Assembly (NCBI GenBank): GCA_030833305.1 | Contig: JAURHL010000002.1 | Location: 1-34,986, forward strand | Direction: 5' to 3' | DNA: 34,986 nucleotides | From: Acidimicrobiales bacterium | GTDB lineage: Bacteria > Actinomycetota > Acidimicrobiia > Acidimicrobiales > Ilumatobacteraceae | Shown here: positions 27,850 through 34,986 of the stretch, piece by piece | How the letters are laid out: each line of letters starts with the position of its first letter | How positions within the stretch are numbered: the first letter of the stretch is position 1 | Made by a program: the position numbers and the translations under genes | Notes under the pieces: model-generated | Seen by the model: the letters and a program-made list of their open reading frames with translations, nothing else | What the model was told of the DNA's origin: nothing | Database searches by the model: none

Positions 27850-29133
27850 GTGGACGCGCACACCGACTCCGTCACTCCCCCGTCACTGGAGGAGTTCACC
27901 AAGACCGCCCGCGAATGGCTGGAGGCCAACGCCGAATACCGCACCGGCGGCAGCGACGAGAAGGAATTGGTCTGGGGCGAGGGCGAGTTCTCGGTGTCGG
28001 TCTTCCATTCGCTCACCTTCGAGGAGGAGTCGGCCCTTCTCGAGCGGGGCAAGGCCTGGATCCAGAAGAAGGCCGAGCACGGGTACCACGCCATCACCGC
28101 TCCGGTGAAGTACGGCGGCCTCGGATACCCGCGCGCCTACTCACGCGCGTTTTCCAAACTCGAGTCGCAATTCGCCACGCCGACCGGTCACGAGACCCTG
28201 AGCGTCACCGTGGGCCTGATCGCACCGACCATCGACCTGTTCGGCACCGAGGAGCAAAAGCAACAGTTCGTCGGACGATTCATGGCCACGCGCGATCTGT
28301 GTTGCCAGTTGTTCTCCGAACCGGGGGCCGGCAGTGACCTGGCCTCGCTGGGCTGCCGCGCCGATCGCGATGGCGACGAGTGGGTCCTGAACGGCCAGAA
28401 GGTCTGGAGCTCGGGCGCCCAATTCAGCGAGTGGGGCGAATTGATCGCCCGAAGCAACGTCGACGTCGTCAAGCACAAGGGCATGACCGCGTTCATCATT
28501 CCGATGGACCTTCCCGGCATCGAGATCCGCCCGATCAAGCAGATGAGCGGTGGGTCGTCGTTCAACGAGGTCTTCTTCAACGACGTGCGCATCCCGGACT
28601 CCATGCGCCTCGGACCCGAGGGCGAAGGCTGGAAGGTGGCGCTCACCACCCTCGGCTTCGAGCGTGACCACTCCGGTGATGGTGGCGGCGGCAACCGCGT
28701 CGGCGGGTCGTGGCGTCAGGTGCTGGCGACCGCACGGGCCATGGGGGTCACCAGCGACCCGATCCTGCGTCAGGAACTGGCCAAGGCCTACACGCACTTC
28801 CGCGTGGAAGGTTTCGTCAATCGACGAGCCGCCGACATGCGTCGCGCCGGCTCGCCCCCCGGACCCGAGGGCTCGTTGGGCAAACTCATCTGGACCGAGG
28901 GCATGACCCGCATCTCGGATCTCATCTCGCGCATCCTGGGTGCCGCTCTCGTGGCCGACACCGAGGAATGGGGAACGTTCGCCTGGGGCGAGCACGTGCT
29001 GGGCGCACCCGGTTACCGCATCGCGGGCGGCTCGGACGAGACCCAGCGCAACATCATCGGCGAGCGCGTTCTCGGCCTGCCCGGCGAGCCGCGCGTCGAC
29101 AAGGATCTGGCTTGGAAGGACACTCGTCGCTGA
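27850..29133 (+). CDS. Acyl-CoA dehydrogenase (427 aa)
   Basis: FAD enzyme that introduces an alpha,beta double bond in an acyl-CoA. The middle-domain flavin motif QLFSEPGAGSDLASLGCRA is intact, with WVLNGQKVWSSGAQFSEWG following. The C-terminal helix bundle holds the FAD-binding YRIAGGSDETQRNIIGERVL near the end. Length is about 30-40 residues above the 380-390 norm because of a longer N-terminal helix region. It starts with GTG at 27850 behind a leaderless promoter, divergent from the TetR gene. It heads the operon that continues with an SDR, a ThuA-like protein and the 2-oxoacid dehydrogenase genes. It resembles actinobacterial FadE enzymes for branched or cyclic acyl-CoAs; electron acceptor is presumably ETF. 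Confidence 0.93.
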   Translation: MDAHTDSVTPPSLEEFTKTAREWLEANAEYRTGGSDEKELVWGEGEFSVSVFHSLTFEEESALLERGKAWIQKKAEHGYHAITAPVKYGGLGYPRAYSRAFSKLESQFATPTGHETLSVTVGLIAPTIDLFGTEEQKQQFVGRFMATRDLCCQLFSEPGAGSDLASLGCRADRDGDEWVLNGQKVWSSGAQFSEWGELIARSNVDVVKHKGMTAFIIPMDLPGIEIRPIKQMSGGSSFNEVFFNDVRIPDSMRLGPEGEGWKVALTTLGFERDHSGDGGGGNRVGGSWRQVLATARAMGVTSDPILRQELAKAYTHFRVEGFVNRRAADMRRAGSPPGPEGSLGKLIWTEGMTRISDLISRILGAALVADTEEWGTFAWGEHVLGAPGYRIAGGSDETQRNIIGERVLGLPGEPRVDKDLAWKDTRR

Positions 29134-29159
29134 CGAGGGCTTCCACCGGTACACACACC

Positions 29160-29174
29160 GACGGCGTCGCCGTC
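29160..29174. promoter_or_regulatory. 15-bp palindrome between acyl-CoA dehydrogenase and SDR genes
   Basis: GACGGCG, T, CGCCGTC: perfect seven-base arms with a one-base centre, in the 67-base gap and 27 bases before the SDR start. As RNA it can fold as a five-pair stem with a five-base loop. It could be an intercistronic attenuator or an internal operator. Confidence 0.3.
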
Positions 29175-29200
29175 GCACGACACACAACCAGGGGGAAATC

Positions 29201-29956
29201 ATGGATCTCGGACTCAAGGGCAAGAAGGCTCTCGTCACCGGTGCGACCAAGGGTCTCGGACGCGCCATCGCCGAAACGTTGCTCGCCGAGGGCGCGTCGG
29301 TCGCCATCTGTGCGCGCAACGCCGACGAGGTGGCCGCTGCGGTGAAGGAACTGTCGGCCAAGGGCACCGTCGTGGGTGCCTCGGTGGACGCCGGCAATCC
29401 CGAGGCTCTGCAGGCGTGGGTCAACTCCTCGGCCGAGCAACTCGGCGGCATCGACATCTACGTGCACAACACGTCGGGCAAGCCGGCGCGCAAGCTCGAG
29501 CAGTGGGTGAACAACTTCAACATCGACCTGATGGCGTTGGTGTACGGCGTCGAGGCCGCCAAGGCCGCGCTGGCCAACGGAGGCGGATCCGTCATCAGCA
29601 TCGGAACCACCGCGACCACCGAGCACTTCGCCAGCGGTTCGGGCAGCTACAGCGCCTTGAAGTCCGCGGTCACGAACTGGACCCTCGGTCAGGCCCAGGT
29701 GCTCGGCTCACAGGGCATCCGTTGCAACGTCGTCTCGCCCGGACCGATCATGGTGCAAGGTGGCGACTGGGACATGATCAAGAACGCCATGCCCCCGTTC
29801 TTCGAGGCCACCGAGAAGGCCCACCCCGGCGGACACATGGGCGAACCCAGTGACGTCGCCAACGCCGTCGCTTTCCTCGCCAGCGATCGGGCCCGCCACA
29901 TCAACGGTGTCAACCTCACCGTCGACGGCGGTTTCCTGAAGCGCGTCGACTTCTGA
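29201..29956 (+). CDS. Short-chain dehydrogenase/reductase, enoyl/keto-acyl type (251 aa)
   Basis: SDR with TGATKGLG at residues 13-20, catalytic Y150-x3-K154 (GSYSALK) and serine in VISIGTTATT region (S133). The NNAG motif is altered to HNTSG near residue 89, a change often seen in 3-ketoacyl reductases that have drifted from the FabG type. It ends with GVNLTVDGGFLKRVDF. CAGGGGGA precedes the ATG at 29201. It lies between the acyl-CoA dehydrogenase and a ThuA-like gene in one operon, so it may oxidise the 3-hydroxyacyl-CoA or a related alcohol produced after the dehydrogenase step. Confidence 0.88.
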   Translation: MDLGLKGKKALVTGATKGLGRAIAETLLAEGASVAICARNADEVAAAVKELSAKGTVVGASVDAGNPEALQAWVNSSAEQLGGIDIYVHNTSGKPARKLEQWVNNFNIDLMALVYGVEAAKAALANGGGSVISIGTTATTEHFASGSGSYSALKSAVTNWTLGQAQVLGSQGIRCNVVSPGPIMVQGGDWDMIKNAMPPFFEATEKAHPGGHMGEPSDVANAVAFLASDRARHINGVNLTVDGGFLKRVDF

Positions 29957-29966
29957 GCGACGAGCC

Positions 29967-30737
29967 ATGAGCCAGAAACCGGCCTCGCGTCGGATCGAGG
30001 TGACCCTGGTCGCCGGTGGCAAGTATCACGACATCGACTTCGCTCGTCGTGAGTTGCTGACCTTGCTCGCCGAACACGATGAGTTCCGGGTGCGGGTGCA
30101 ACCCGACTACGAGGACGTGGACGGCATCACGTCGGCCGAGATCCTGGTGTCGTACACCTGCGACGTGCGCCCGAGCGAGAACGCCCAACGCGCGGTGCGC
30201 GCATGGGTGGAGAACGGTGGGCGCTGGGTGGCCCTTCACGGCACCAACGCCGCGCTCACCCTGGGTGGACCCAACGGCGTCGAGTCACCACGAATCTTCC
30301 CCTTGTGGGCCGAGACCCTCGGCAGCCAGTTCGTCGCCCACCCGCCGATCCAGCCGTACACGGTGTCGGTGTCGGATCCGTCGCACTGGTTGGTGTCGGG
30401 TATCGAATCGTTCGACACCGACGACGAGCTGTACCTCAGCGAGTACGCCGACCGCGCCGCGCTGAAGCCCTTGTTGCACACGACGTGGCAAGGGGACGCG
30501 GTCGGTTTCGCCGAGGCCGATTGGACCACCGGCGATCCGACCCACCTCGTCATGTATCTGCGCGATCTGGGCAAGGGCTCCATCCTGTACAACACCCTCG
30601 GTCACTGCCGGGGCCACTACGACATGAAGCCGGTCCTCGACTACTACCCGCGCATCGAACGCTGCTCGTGGGAGAAGCCGGCATATTACGAATTGCTCCG
30701 TCGCTCACTACGGTGGGCACGCGGACTCGACGCCTGA
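29967..30737 (+). CDS. ThuA-like (trehalose utilisation) domain protein (256 aa)
   Basis: ThuA-fold protein. VTLVAGGKYHDIDFARRELL opens the domain, then AEILVSYTCDVRPSENAQRAV, ENGGRWVALHGTNAALTLGG at the elbow position, DELYLSEYAD, and GSILYNTLGHCRGHYD near the end. The NTLGH-x-R motif is the clearest ThuA signature and is more canonical here than in the 23024 protein. Function in the family is uncertain; ThuA proteins accompany sugar, polyol or hydroxy-acid oxidation. It is 10 bases after the SDR gene and 39 bases before the E1 alpha gene in the same operon. The two ThuA genes of the window are distant paralogues by pattern. Confidence 0.85.
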   Translation: MSQKPASRRIEVTLVAGGKYHDIDFARRELLTLLAEHDEFRVRVQPDYEDVDGITSAEILVSYTCDVRPSENAQRAVRAWVENGGRWVALHGTNAALTLGGPNGVESPRIFPLWAETLGSQFVAHPPIQPYTVSVSDPSHWLVSGIESFDTDDELYLSEYADRAALKPLLHTTWQGDAVGFAEADWTTGDPTHLVMYLRDLGKGSILYNTLGHCRGHYDMKPVLDYYPRIERCSWEKPAYYELLRRSLRWARGLDA

Positions 30738-30776
30738 CCCGACGACCGACCACTCGAACCAGAAGGAAAACCACTC

Positions 30777-31760
30777 ATGGACCTACCCGTACACGTGCAA
30801 CTCGACCTGCACCGACGCATGGTGCGCATCCGCTTGTTCGAGGAGGCGGCCGGTCGCCTGGCCGAATCCAATCGCCTGCCCGGATTCCTCCACCTCTACG
30901 TGGGTGAGGAAGCGGTGGCTGCCGGCGTGTGCGGAGCCCTGAACGACGACGACCACATCACCTCCACCCACCGCGGTCACGGACACTTGGTGGCCAAGGG
31001 CGGCGATTTCAACCGCATGATGGCCGAACTGATGGGCAAGGCCACCGGCTACTGCAAGGGCAAGGGTGGCTCGATGCACATCTCGGACACCTCGCTCGGC
31101 ATGTTGGGCGCGAACGGCATCGTGGGCGCCGGATCGCCGATCGCCGTCGGCGCGGCCTTCGCGAATCGTTACCGTGGGCGTGGCCAGGTCGCCGTGGCGT
31201 TCTTCGGTGACGGTTCCACCAACATCGGAGCTTTCCACGAAGCCGCCAACATGGCGTGCGCCCTCCACCTTCCCATCGTCTTCGCGTGCGAGAACAACGA
31301 GTACGGCGAGTTCACCCCGCGCGACAAGACCATGGCGATCACCGACATCGTCGACCGCGCCGCCGGTTACGGAATGCCCGGTGTCATCGTGGACGGCATG
31401 GACGTCATCGCGGTTCACGAGGCGGCCGTGGAAGCGGTCGAGCGCGCGCGCACCGGCGGCGGACCGTCGCTGATCGAGGCCAAGACCTACCGCTTCTACA
31501 ACCACCATGGCGTGCAGAACCTCGGCCTGAAGTACCGCTCCGACGACGAGGTGGCCATGTGGAAGCAACGCGACCCGATCTTCACCCTCGAGGACCGCAT
31601 GATCGAGAACAAGGCGGCCACTCGCGATCAGTTCGATGCCATCTGGGCCGAACTGCGCGCCGGCATCGAGGCGGCCATCGCGTTCGCCGACGAGAGTCCC
31701 TACCCCACGCCCGACCAGATCATGGTCGGCGTGTACACCAGCATGAGCGGAGCGAACTGA
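30777..31760 (+). CDS. acoA: Thiamine-dependent 2-oxoacid/acetoin dehydrogenase E1 alpha (327 aa)
   Basis: E1 alpha subunit of a 2-oxoacid dehydrogenase-type complex. The thiamine diphosphate site is GDGSTNIGAFHEAANMA through ENN (144-174), and the phosphorylation-loop region reads STHRGHGHLVAKGGDFNRMM, with GKGGSMHISD near 96-104. Length and the GSMHISD pattern fit the acetoin/pyruvate dehydrogenase group rather than branched-chain enzymes. AGAAGGAA precedes the ATG. The stop overlaps the start of the E1 beta gene as TGATG, so the two chains are made in step. The acetoin assignment rests on the linked acoX-like gene; pyruvate or another 2-oxoacid remains possible. Confidence 0.9.
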   Translation: MDLPVHVQLDLHRRMVRIRLFEEAAGRLAESNRLPGFLHLYVGEEAVAAGVCGALNDDDHITSTHRGHGHLVAKGGDFNRMMAELMGKATGYCKGKGGSMHISDTSLGMLGANGIVGAGSPIAVGAAFANRYRGRGQVAVAFFGDGSTNIGAFHEAANMACALHLPIVFACENNEYGEFTPRDKTMAITDIVDRAAGYGMPGVIVDGMDVIAVHEAAVEAVERARTGGGPSLIEAKTYRFYNHHGVQNLGLKYRSDDEVAMWKQRDPIFTLEDRMIENKAATRDQFDAIWAELRAGIEAAIAFADESPYPTPDQIMVGVYTSMSGAN

Positions 31761-32749
31761 TGGCCGACGAACGCAAACTCGCCTACGTGATGGCCTTCAA
31801 CGAGGCCGTCAAGCAACAGATGGAGGCCGACCCCAACGTGTTCTGCGCCGGTGAGGACATCGGCGCGTTCGGTGGCGTGTTCGGAACCTTCGGTGGACTG
31901 CAGGCCAAGTTCGGCGCCGATCGCGTGGTGGACACCCCCATCAGCGAACAGGCCATCGTCGGCCTCGGCGTGGGCGCGGCCGTCACCGGATTGCGCCCCA
32001 TCGTGGACCTGATGTTCATGGACTTCATCTGCGTGGCCCTCGACCAAATCGTGAACCAGGCCGCCAAGTTGAAGTACATGTTCGGCGGCGACGCCGTGTT
32101 GCCCCTCACCATCACGACCGCTGGTGGCGGTGGCTTGTCCGCGGCGGCACAGCACAGCCAGTCGCTCGAGGCGTTGCTGTGCCACATTCCGGGCCTCAAG
32201 GTCGTCATGCCGTCCAATCCCTACGACATGAAGGGTTTGATGACGGCCTGCATCCAGGAGAACAACCCGACGGTCATGATCAAGCACAAGCGCCTCCTGG
32301 GCATGACCGGACACGTTCCCGAGGAGAGCTACTCCATCCCGCTCGGCAAGGGCAACATCCTGCGTCCGGGCAAGGACGTCACCATCGTCGCGTACGCGCG
32401 CATGGCGAACGAAGCCCTCATCGCCGCCGACGAACTGGCCAAGGATGGCATCGACTGCGAGATCATCGATCCCCGCACGCTGCAACCCCTCGACACCGAC
32501 CTCATCGTGTCGTCGGTCAAGAAGACCAACCACGCGGTGGTGGTGCACGAGGCCGTGCGCTTCGGTGGACTCGGAGGCGAGATCGCCTCGCAGATCCAGG
32601 AGCTGGCGTTCGATTATCTCGACGCTCCGGTGACCCGTATCGGCGCTCCGTTCTCGCCCGTTCCTTTCAGCCCCGCGCTCGAACAGCACTACATCCCGGA
32701 TTCCAAGACCATCGTCCAGGGAATCCGCGACGTGATGGCCCGCGTCTGA
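31760..32749 (+). CDS. acoB: 2-oxoacid/acetoin dehydrogenase E1 beta (329 aa)
   Basis: E1 beta subunit, partner of the preceding gene. The glutamate that activates thiamine is E63 in DTPISEQAIVG, and the HSQSLEA segment (H132) is the catalytic histidine region. The C-terminal transketolase domain follows (VTIVAYARMANEAL, then EIIDPRTLQPLDTD). It forms an alpha2beta2 heterotetramer with E1 alpha and transfers the active aldehyde to lipoyl-E2. It shares one base with the E1 alpha stop and is followed by the AcoX-like gene after 9 bases. Length is normal for the family (324-330 residues). Confidence 0.92.
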   Translation: MADERKLAYVMAFNEAVKQQMEADPNVFCAGEDIGAFGGVFGTFGGLQAKFGADRVVDTPISEQAIVGLGVGAAVTGLRPIVDLMFMDFICVALDQIVNQAAKLKYMFGGDAVLPLTITTAGGGGLSAAAQHSQSLEALLCHIPGLKVVMPSNPYDMKGLMTACIQENNPTVMIKHKRLLGMTGHVPEESYSIPLGKGNILRPGKDVTIVAYARMANEALIAADELAKDGIDCEIIDPRTLQPLDTDLIVSSVKKTNHAVVVHEAVRFGGLGGEIASQIQELAFDYLDAPVTRIGAPFSPVPFSPALEQHYIPDSKTIVQGIRDVMARV

Positions 32750-32758
32750 TCGACGTCC

Positions 32759-33835
32759 ATGTCCACCGTCGGCATCATCGTCAACCCCAACGCGGGTAAG
32801 GACATTCGACGATTGGTGACCCCGGCCACCCACACCTCCGACGTCACCAAGGTGGGCATCGTGCGTCGCGCCATCGTGGCCGCGGCCGAAGCCGGCGCCA
32901 CCCGCATCTTGTTGATGCCCGATCGCCACCGTCTCGCCGAGCGCGCGGCCGAAGGTTTGGGTCTCGACGGCCGGGATGGGCGCTGTTCGGTGGAGATCGT
33001 GGACGAACCACTCAGTGGTTCGCGACACGACACCATCGCCGCCGCGCGACGCTTCTGGAAGGAACAAGCCGGAGCCGTGATCGCTCTCGGTGGTGACGGC
33101 ACGTCGCGCGACGTGGCCCTCGGTTGGCCCGACGCTCCCCTGATCGCCATCTCCACGGGCACCAACAACGTGTACCCCAGTGCCATCGACGGAACGTCGG
33201 CCGGAGCCGCCGCGGCGCTGGTCGCCGCCGGTCACGTGGACATCGCCGTGGTCGGACGTCGTTCCAAGCGCGTCACCGTTCGCATCGACGACGTGGTCGT
33301 CGAAGGTGACGCGGAACGAACCGTGTCGCGCGACGATCTGGCGTTGGTGGATCTGGCTTTCATCGATGCGCAGTTCGTGGGTGCCCGGGCGGTGCGCGAT
33401 CCGAACACGGTGCGCGCCGTCATCGCCGCCGTCGCCACACCGGCCAGCACCGGGCTGTCCAGCATCGCCGGTCGGGTGCACCCCGTCGACCGCTGGGACG
33501 ACACCGGCGTTCTCATCCGCCTCGGTCACGGTGGACGGCGGGTGCGCGTTCCGCTGGCGCCGGGATCATTCACGACCCTCGACATCGCCGAGGTGCGTCC
33601 CTTGGCCCTCGGTGAGAGCGTCGAGATCGCAGGCAAGTGCGTTCTCGCCTTCGACGGCGAGCGCGACGTGCCCGTGAGCGAACGCGGACGGGTGACCGTT
33701 CGCGTCGACAAGAGTGGTCCGCTGCTCATCGACGTGGACGCCACACTCATCATCGCCGCTCGTGATCGACGTTTCGACGAGAAGCAGACAACGACCCCCG
33801 ACCCCGAAGCAGACGGAGCCCCACATGGCCACTGA
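32759..33835 (+). CDS. acoX: AcoX-like NAD kinase-fold protein (358 aa)
   Basis: Protein of the ATP-NAD kinase/diacylglycerol kinase fold. NPNAG at 9-13 and GGDGT at 111-115 form the nucleotide-binding site, with ISTGTNNVYP as the second conserved loop. The protein is longer than NAD kinases and matches AcoX, the protein of unknown function encoded with acetoin dehydrogenase genes in Cupriavidus (order acoX-A-B-C there). Here the order is A, B, X, then E2. Its last 11 bases overlap the start of the E2 gene, so it cannot be lost without affecting E2. Its presence is the best single argument that the complex handles acetoin or a related diketone/ketol. Kinase activity is not established. Confidence 0.82.
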   Translation: MSTVGIIVNPNAGKDIRRLVTPATHTSDVTKVGIVRRAIVAAAEAGATRILLMPDRHRLAERAAEGLGLDGRDGRCSVEIVDEPLSGSRHDTIAAARRFWKEQAGAVIALGGDGTSRDVALGWPDAPLIAISTGTNNVYPSAIDGTSAGAAAALVAAGHVDIAVVGRRSKRVTVRIDDVVVEGDAERTVSRDDLALVDLAFIDAQFVGARAVRDPNTVRAVIAAVATPASTGLSSIAGRVHPVDRWDDTGVLIRLGHGGRRVRVPLAPGSFTTLDIAEVRPLALGESVEIAGKCVLAFDGERDVPVSERGRVTVRVDKSGPLLIDVDATLIIAARDRRFDEKQTTTPDPEADGAPHGH

Positions 33836-34986
33836 ATTCATCATGCCCAAGCTCGGCCTCACCATGGAGGAAGGCACCATTCTCGAATGGCTCGTCGAGG
33901 ACGGCGCCGCCATCACCCCCGGCATGGCGGTGTTGCGCATCGAGACCGACAAGGTCGAGAGCGACGTCGAGTCCCCCGCCGCCGGAATCCTGCATCGCGC
34001 CGCCGGCGTCGGTGACACCTTCGCCTGCGGAGCCACCATCGGCTTCTTGTTGGCCGAGGGCGAGCAACCTCCGGCCGCTACCAAGCCGACCTCCGCGGCG
34101 CCAACTCCGGCAGCCGCACCCGTGGCGGCGACGGCGACGGCACCTGCCGTGGCGCGCGCCTCCTCCGATGGCCGTACGTTCGTCTCGCCCAACGCCAAGC
34201 GCGTGGCGCGCGAGTTGGGGATCGACGTCGCGACCGTGGTCGGCACCGGGCCCAATGGTCGCGTGGTGGCCGCCGACGTGCAGAACGCCCACCAGAACCC
34301 CGGCGCCCGCCGTGCACCGGCGGCCGCGTTGCCCACCGTGGCGCCCATCGTGTCGTCGAACGGACAGGTGCTGGCCACCGCGGCCGCGCGTCAACTGGCC
34401 GAACTGCTCGGTCTGGATCTGTCGCTCGTTCCCTACGACCCCACCGACGGACGCGTCACACGCGACGGTGTGGCCGCCTACGTGCGCTCACGGTTGGCCA
34501 CACCGGTGTCGTCCGGTGCGTCGGGTGCGACTTCTCCGACGACCAAGGCTCCGCTCGCGCCGGCGTCGCAGACACCCGCGTCGGTCAAGAAGATGTCGGG
34601 TATGCGCGGCACCATCGCCAAGCGCATGCACTCCAGCTTGCAGGAGATGGCCCAGCTGACCCTGCACATGGATGCCGACCTCGACGCCGTGGTTGCCGAC
34701 CGTGAAGCGCGCAAAGCCCACGGCGGCGCGACCCTGCCCGGTTTCACCGACTACGTCATCGCCGCGTGCGCCCGCGCTCTGCGTCTGCACCCCATCGTCA
34801 ATTCGCAGGTGACCGACGACGGAATCGCATTGTTGCCCGACGTGCACGTGAGCATGGCCGTGGCCCTCGACGAGGGCCTCATCGTGCCGGTGATCAAGAA
34901 CACGCTTTCGCTCGACCTGCCCGGTCTGGCGGACCAGACCAAGCGTCTTTCGACGGCCGCTCGCGAGGGCAAGTTGGCCCTGGGCG
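33825..34986 (+). CDS. Dihydrolipoamide acyltransferase (E2), 3' end beyond window (387 aa visible)
   Basis: E2 core of the complex. The lipoyl domain is at 1-80 with the lipoylated K43 in IETDKVES, and alanine/proline-rich linkers follow. A first E3-binding domain (SPNAKRVARELGI...GPNGRVVAADV, about 119-150) and a second similar domain (TAAARQLAELLGLDLS...DGRVTRDGVAAYV, about 183-220) come next. The acyltransferase domain starts near 255 (KKMSGMRGTIAKRM). Two E3-binding-like domains in tandem are unusual; the second has degenerate spacing. The catalytic HxxxDG motif would lie beyond base 34986. The ATG at 33825 is inside the acoX-like gene's end. This domain order differs from the hydrolase-fold AcoC of Cupriavidus, so I leave the symbol blank. 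Confidence 0.9.
   Translation, partial: MATEFIMPKLGLTMEEGTILEWLVEDGAAITPGMAVLRIETDKVESDVESPAAGILHRAAGVGDTFACGATIGFLLAEGEQPPAATKPTSAAPTPAAAPVAATATAPAVARASSDGRTFVSPNAKRVARELGIDVATVVGTGPNGRVVAADVQNAHQNPGARRAPAAALPTVAPIVSSNGQVLATAAARQLAELLGLDLSLVPYDPTDGRVTRDGVAAYVRSRLATPVSSGASGATSPTTKAPLAPASQTPASVKKMSGMRGTIAKRMHSSLQEMAQLTLHMDADLDAVVADREARKAHGGATLPGFTDYVIAACARALRLHPIVNSQVTDDGIALLPDVHVSMAVALDEGLIVPVIKNTLSLDLPGLADQTKRLSTAAREGKLALG

Overview
The window is 34,986 bases of gene-dense, GC-rich DNA (my hand counts put typical coding stretches near 63-67% GC). There is no rRNA, tRNA, CRISPR array or insertion sequence, and no gap over 300 bases without a gene. The organism is most likely an actinobacterium: there is a mycothiol-dependent isomerase-family protein, many GTG starts, a P450 with a TetR regulator, many short-chain dehydrogenases, and many genes that look leaderless (a -10 hexamer six or seven bases before the start codon). 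The acidimicrobial branch (Ilumatobacter-like) is a reasonable guess but is not proven here. The content is almost entirely catabolic: three Rieske oxygenase alpha subunits, three acyl-CoA synthetases, five SDRs, an SCP-x-like thiolase with its DUF35 partner, an acyl-CoA dehydrogenase, a carotenoid/stilbene cleavage oxygenase, a P450, two phosphotransferases of the APH fold, and a 2-oxoacid/acetoin dehydrogenase complex.

Layout. 2-880 is the tail of a Rieske oxygenase. 883-1889 holds divergent SnoaL-like and VOC genes. 8435 down to 1890 (minus) is a run of DUF35, thiolase, acyl-CoA synthetase, VOC, SDR, ABM monooxygenase and carotenoid-type dioxygenase. 8570-10155 (plus) is SnoaL then an APH-like kinase, translationally coupled. 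12662 down to 10177 (minus) is a TIM-barrel isomerase, a mycothiol-type protein and an SDR. 12710-15011 has a single SDR, a zinc alcohol dehydrogenase and an ABM protein. 19779 down to 15052 (minus) is CoA ligase, Rieske, CoA ligase. Facing it, 19906-23803 (plus) is Rieske, a 72-residue unknown, an APH-like kinase, a LvaB/DUF6285-like partner and a ThuA-like protein. A perfect 30-bp inverted repeat separates this from 27734 down to 23889 (minus): TetR, P450, SDR, split-barrel flavoprotein and nitroreductase. 27850-34986 (plus) is acyl-CoA dehydrogenase, SDR, ThuA-like, then E1 alpha, E1 beta, AcoX and E2 (cut by the window end).

How the parts may work together (inference): oxygenases and the P450 hydroxylate or cleave a hydrophobic, probably ring-containing or terpenoid substrate. 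SDRs and the alcohol dehydrogenase oxidise the alcohols, CoA ligases activate the acids, and acyl-CoA dehydrogenase plus thiolase/DUF35 shorten them. The kinase with its small partner may remove a hydroxyl through a phosphate intermediate, as LvaA/LvaB do for 4-hydroxyacyl-CoA. The AcoABX/E2 complex would feed a short 2-oxo or acetoin-like product into acetyl-CoA. No substrate can be named from sequence alone.

The least expected signals are the 30-bp inverted repeat at 23811-23877, two sharply bounded low-GC patches inside otherwise GC-rich genes (1-240 and about 7110-7320), a recurrent leaderless promoter pattern (TACGGT, six bases ending GTC, start codon), and a 21-bp palindrome over the tetR promoter.
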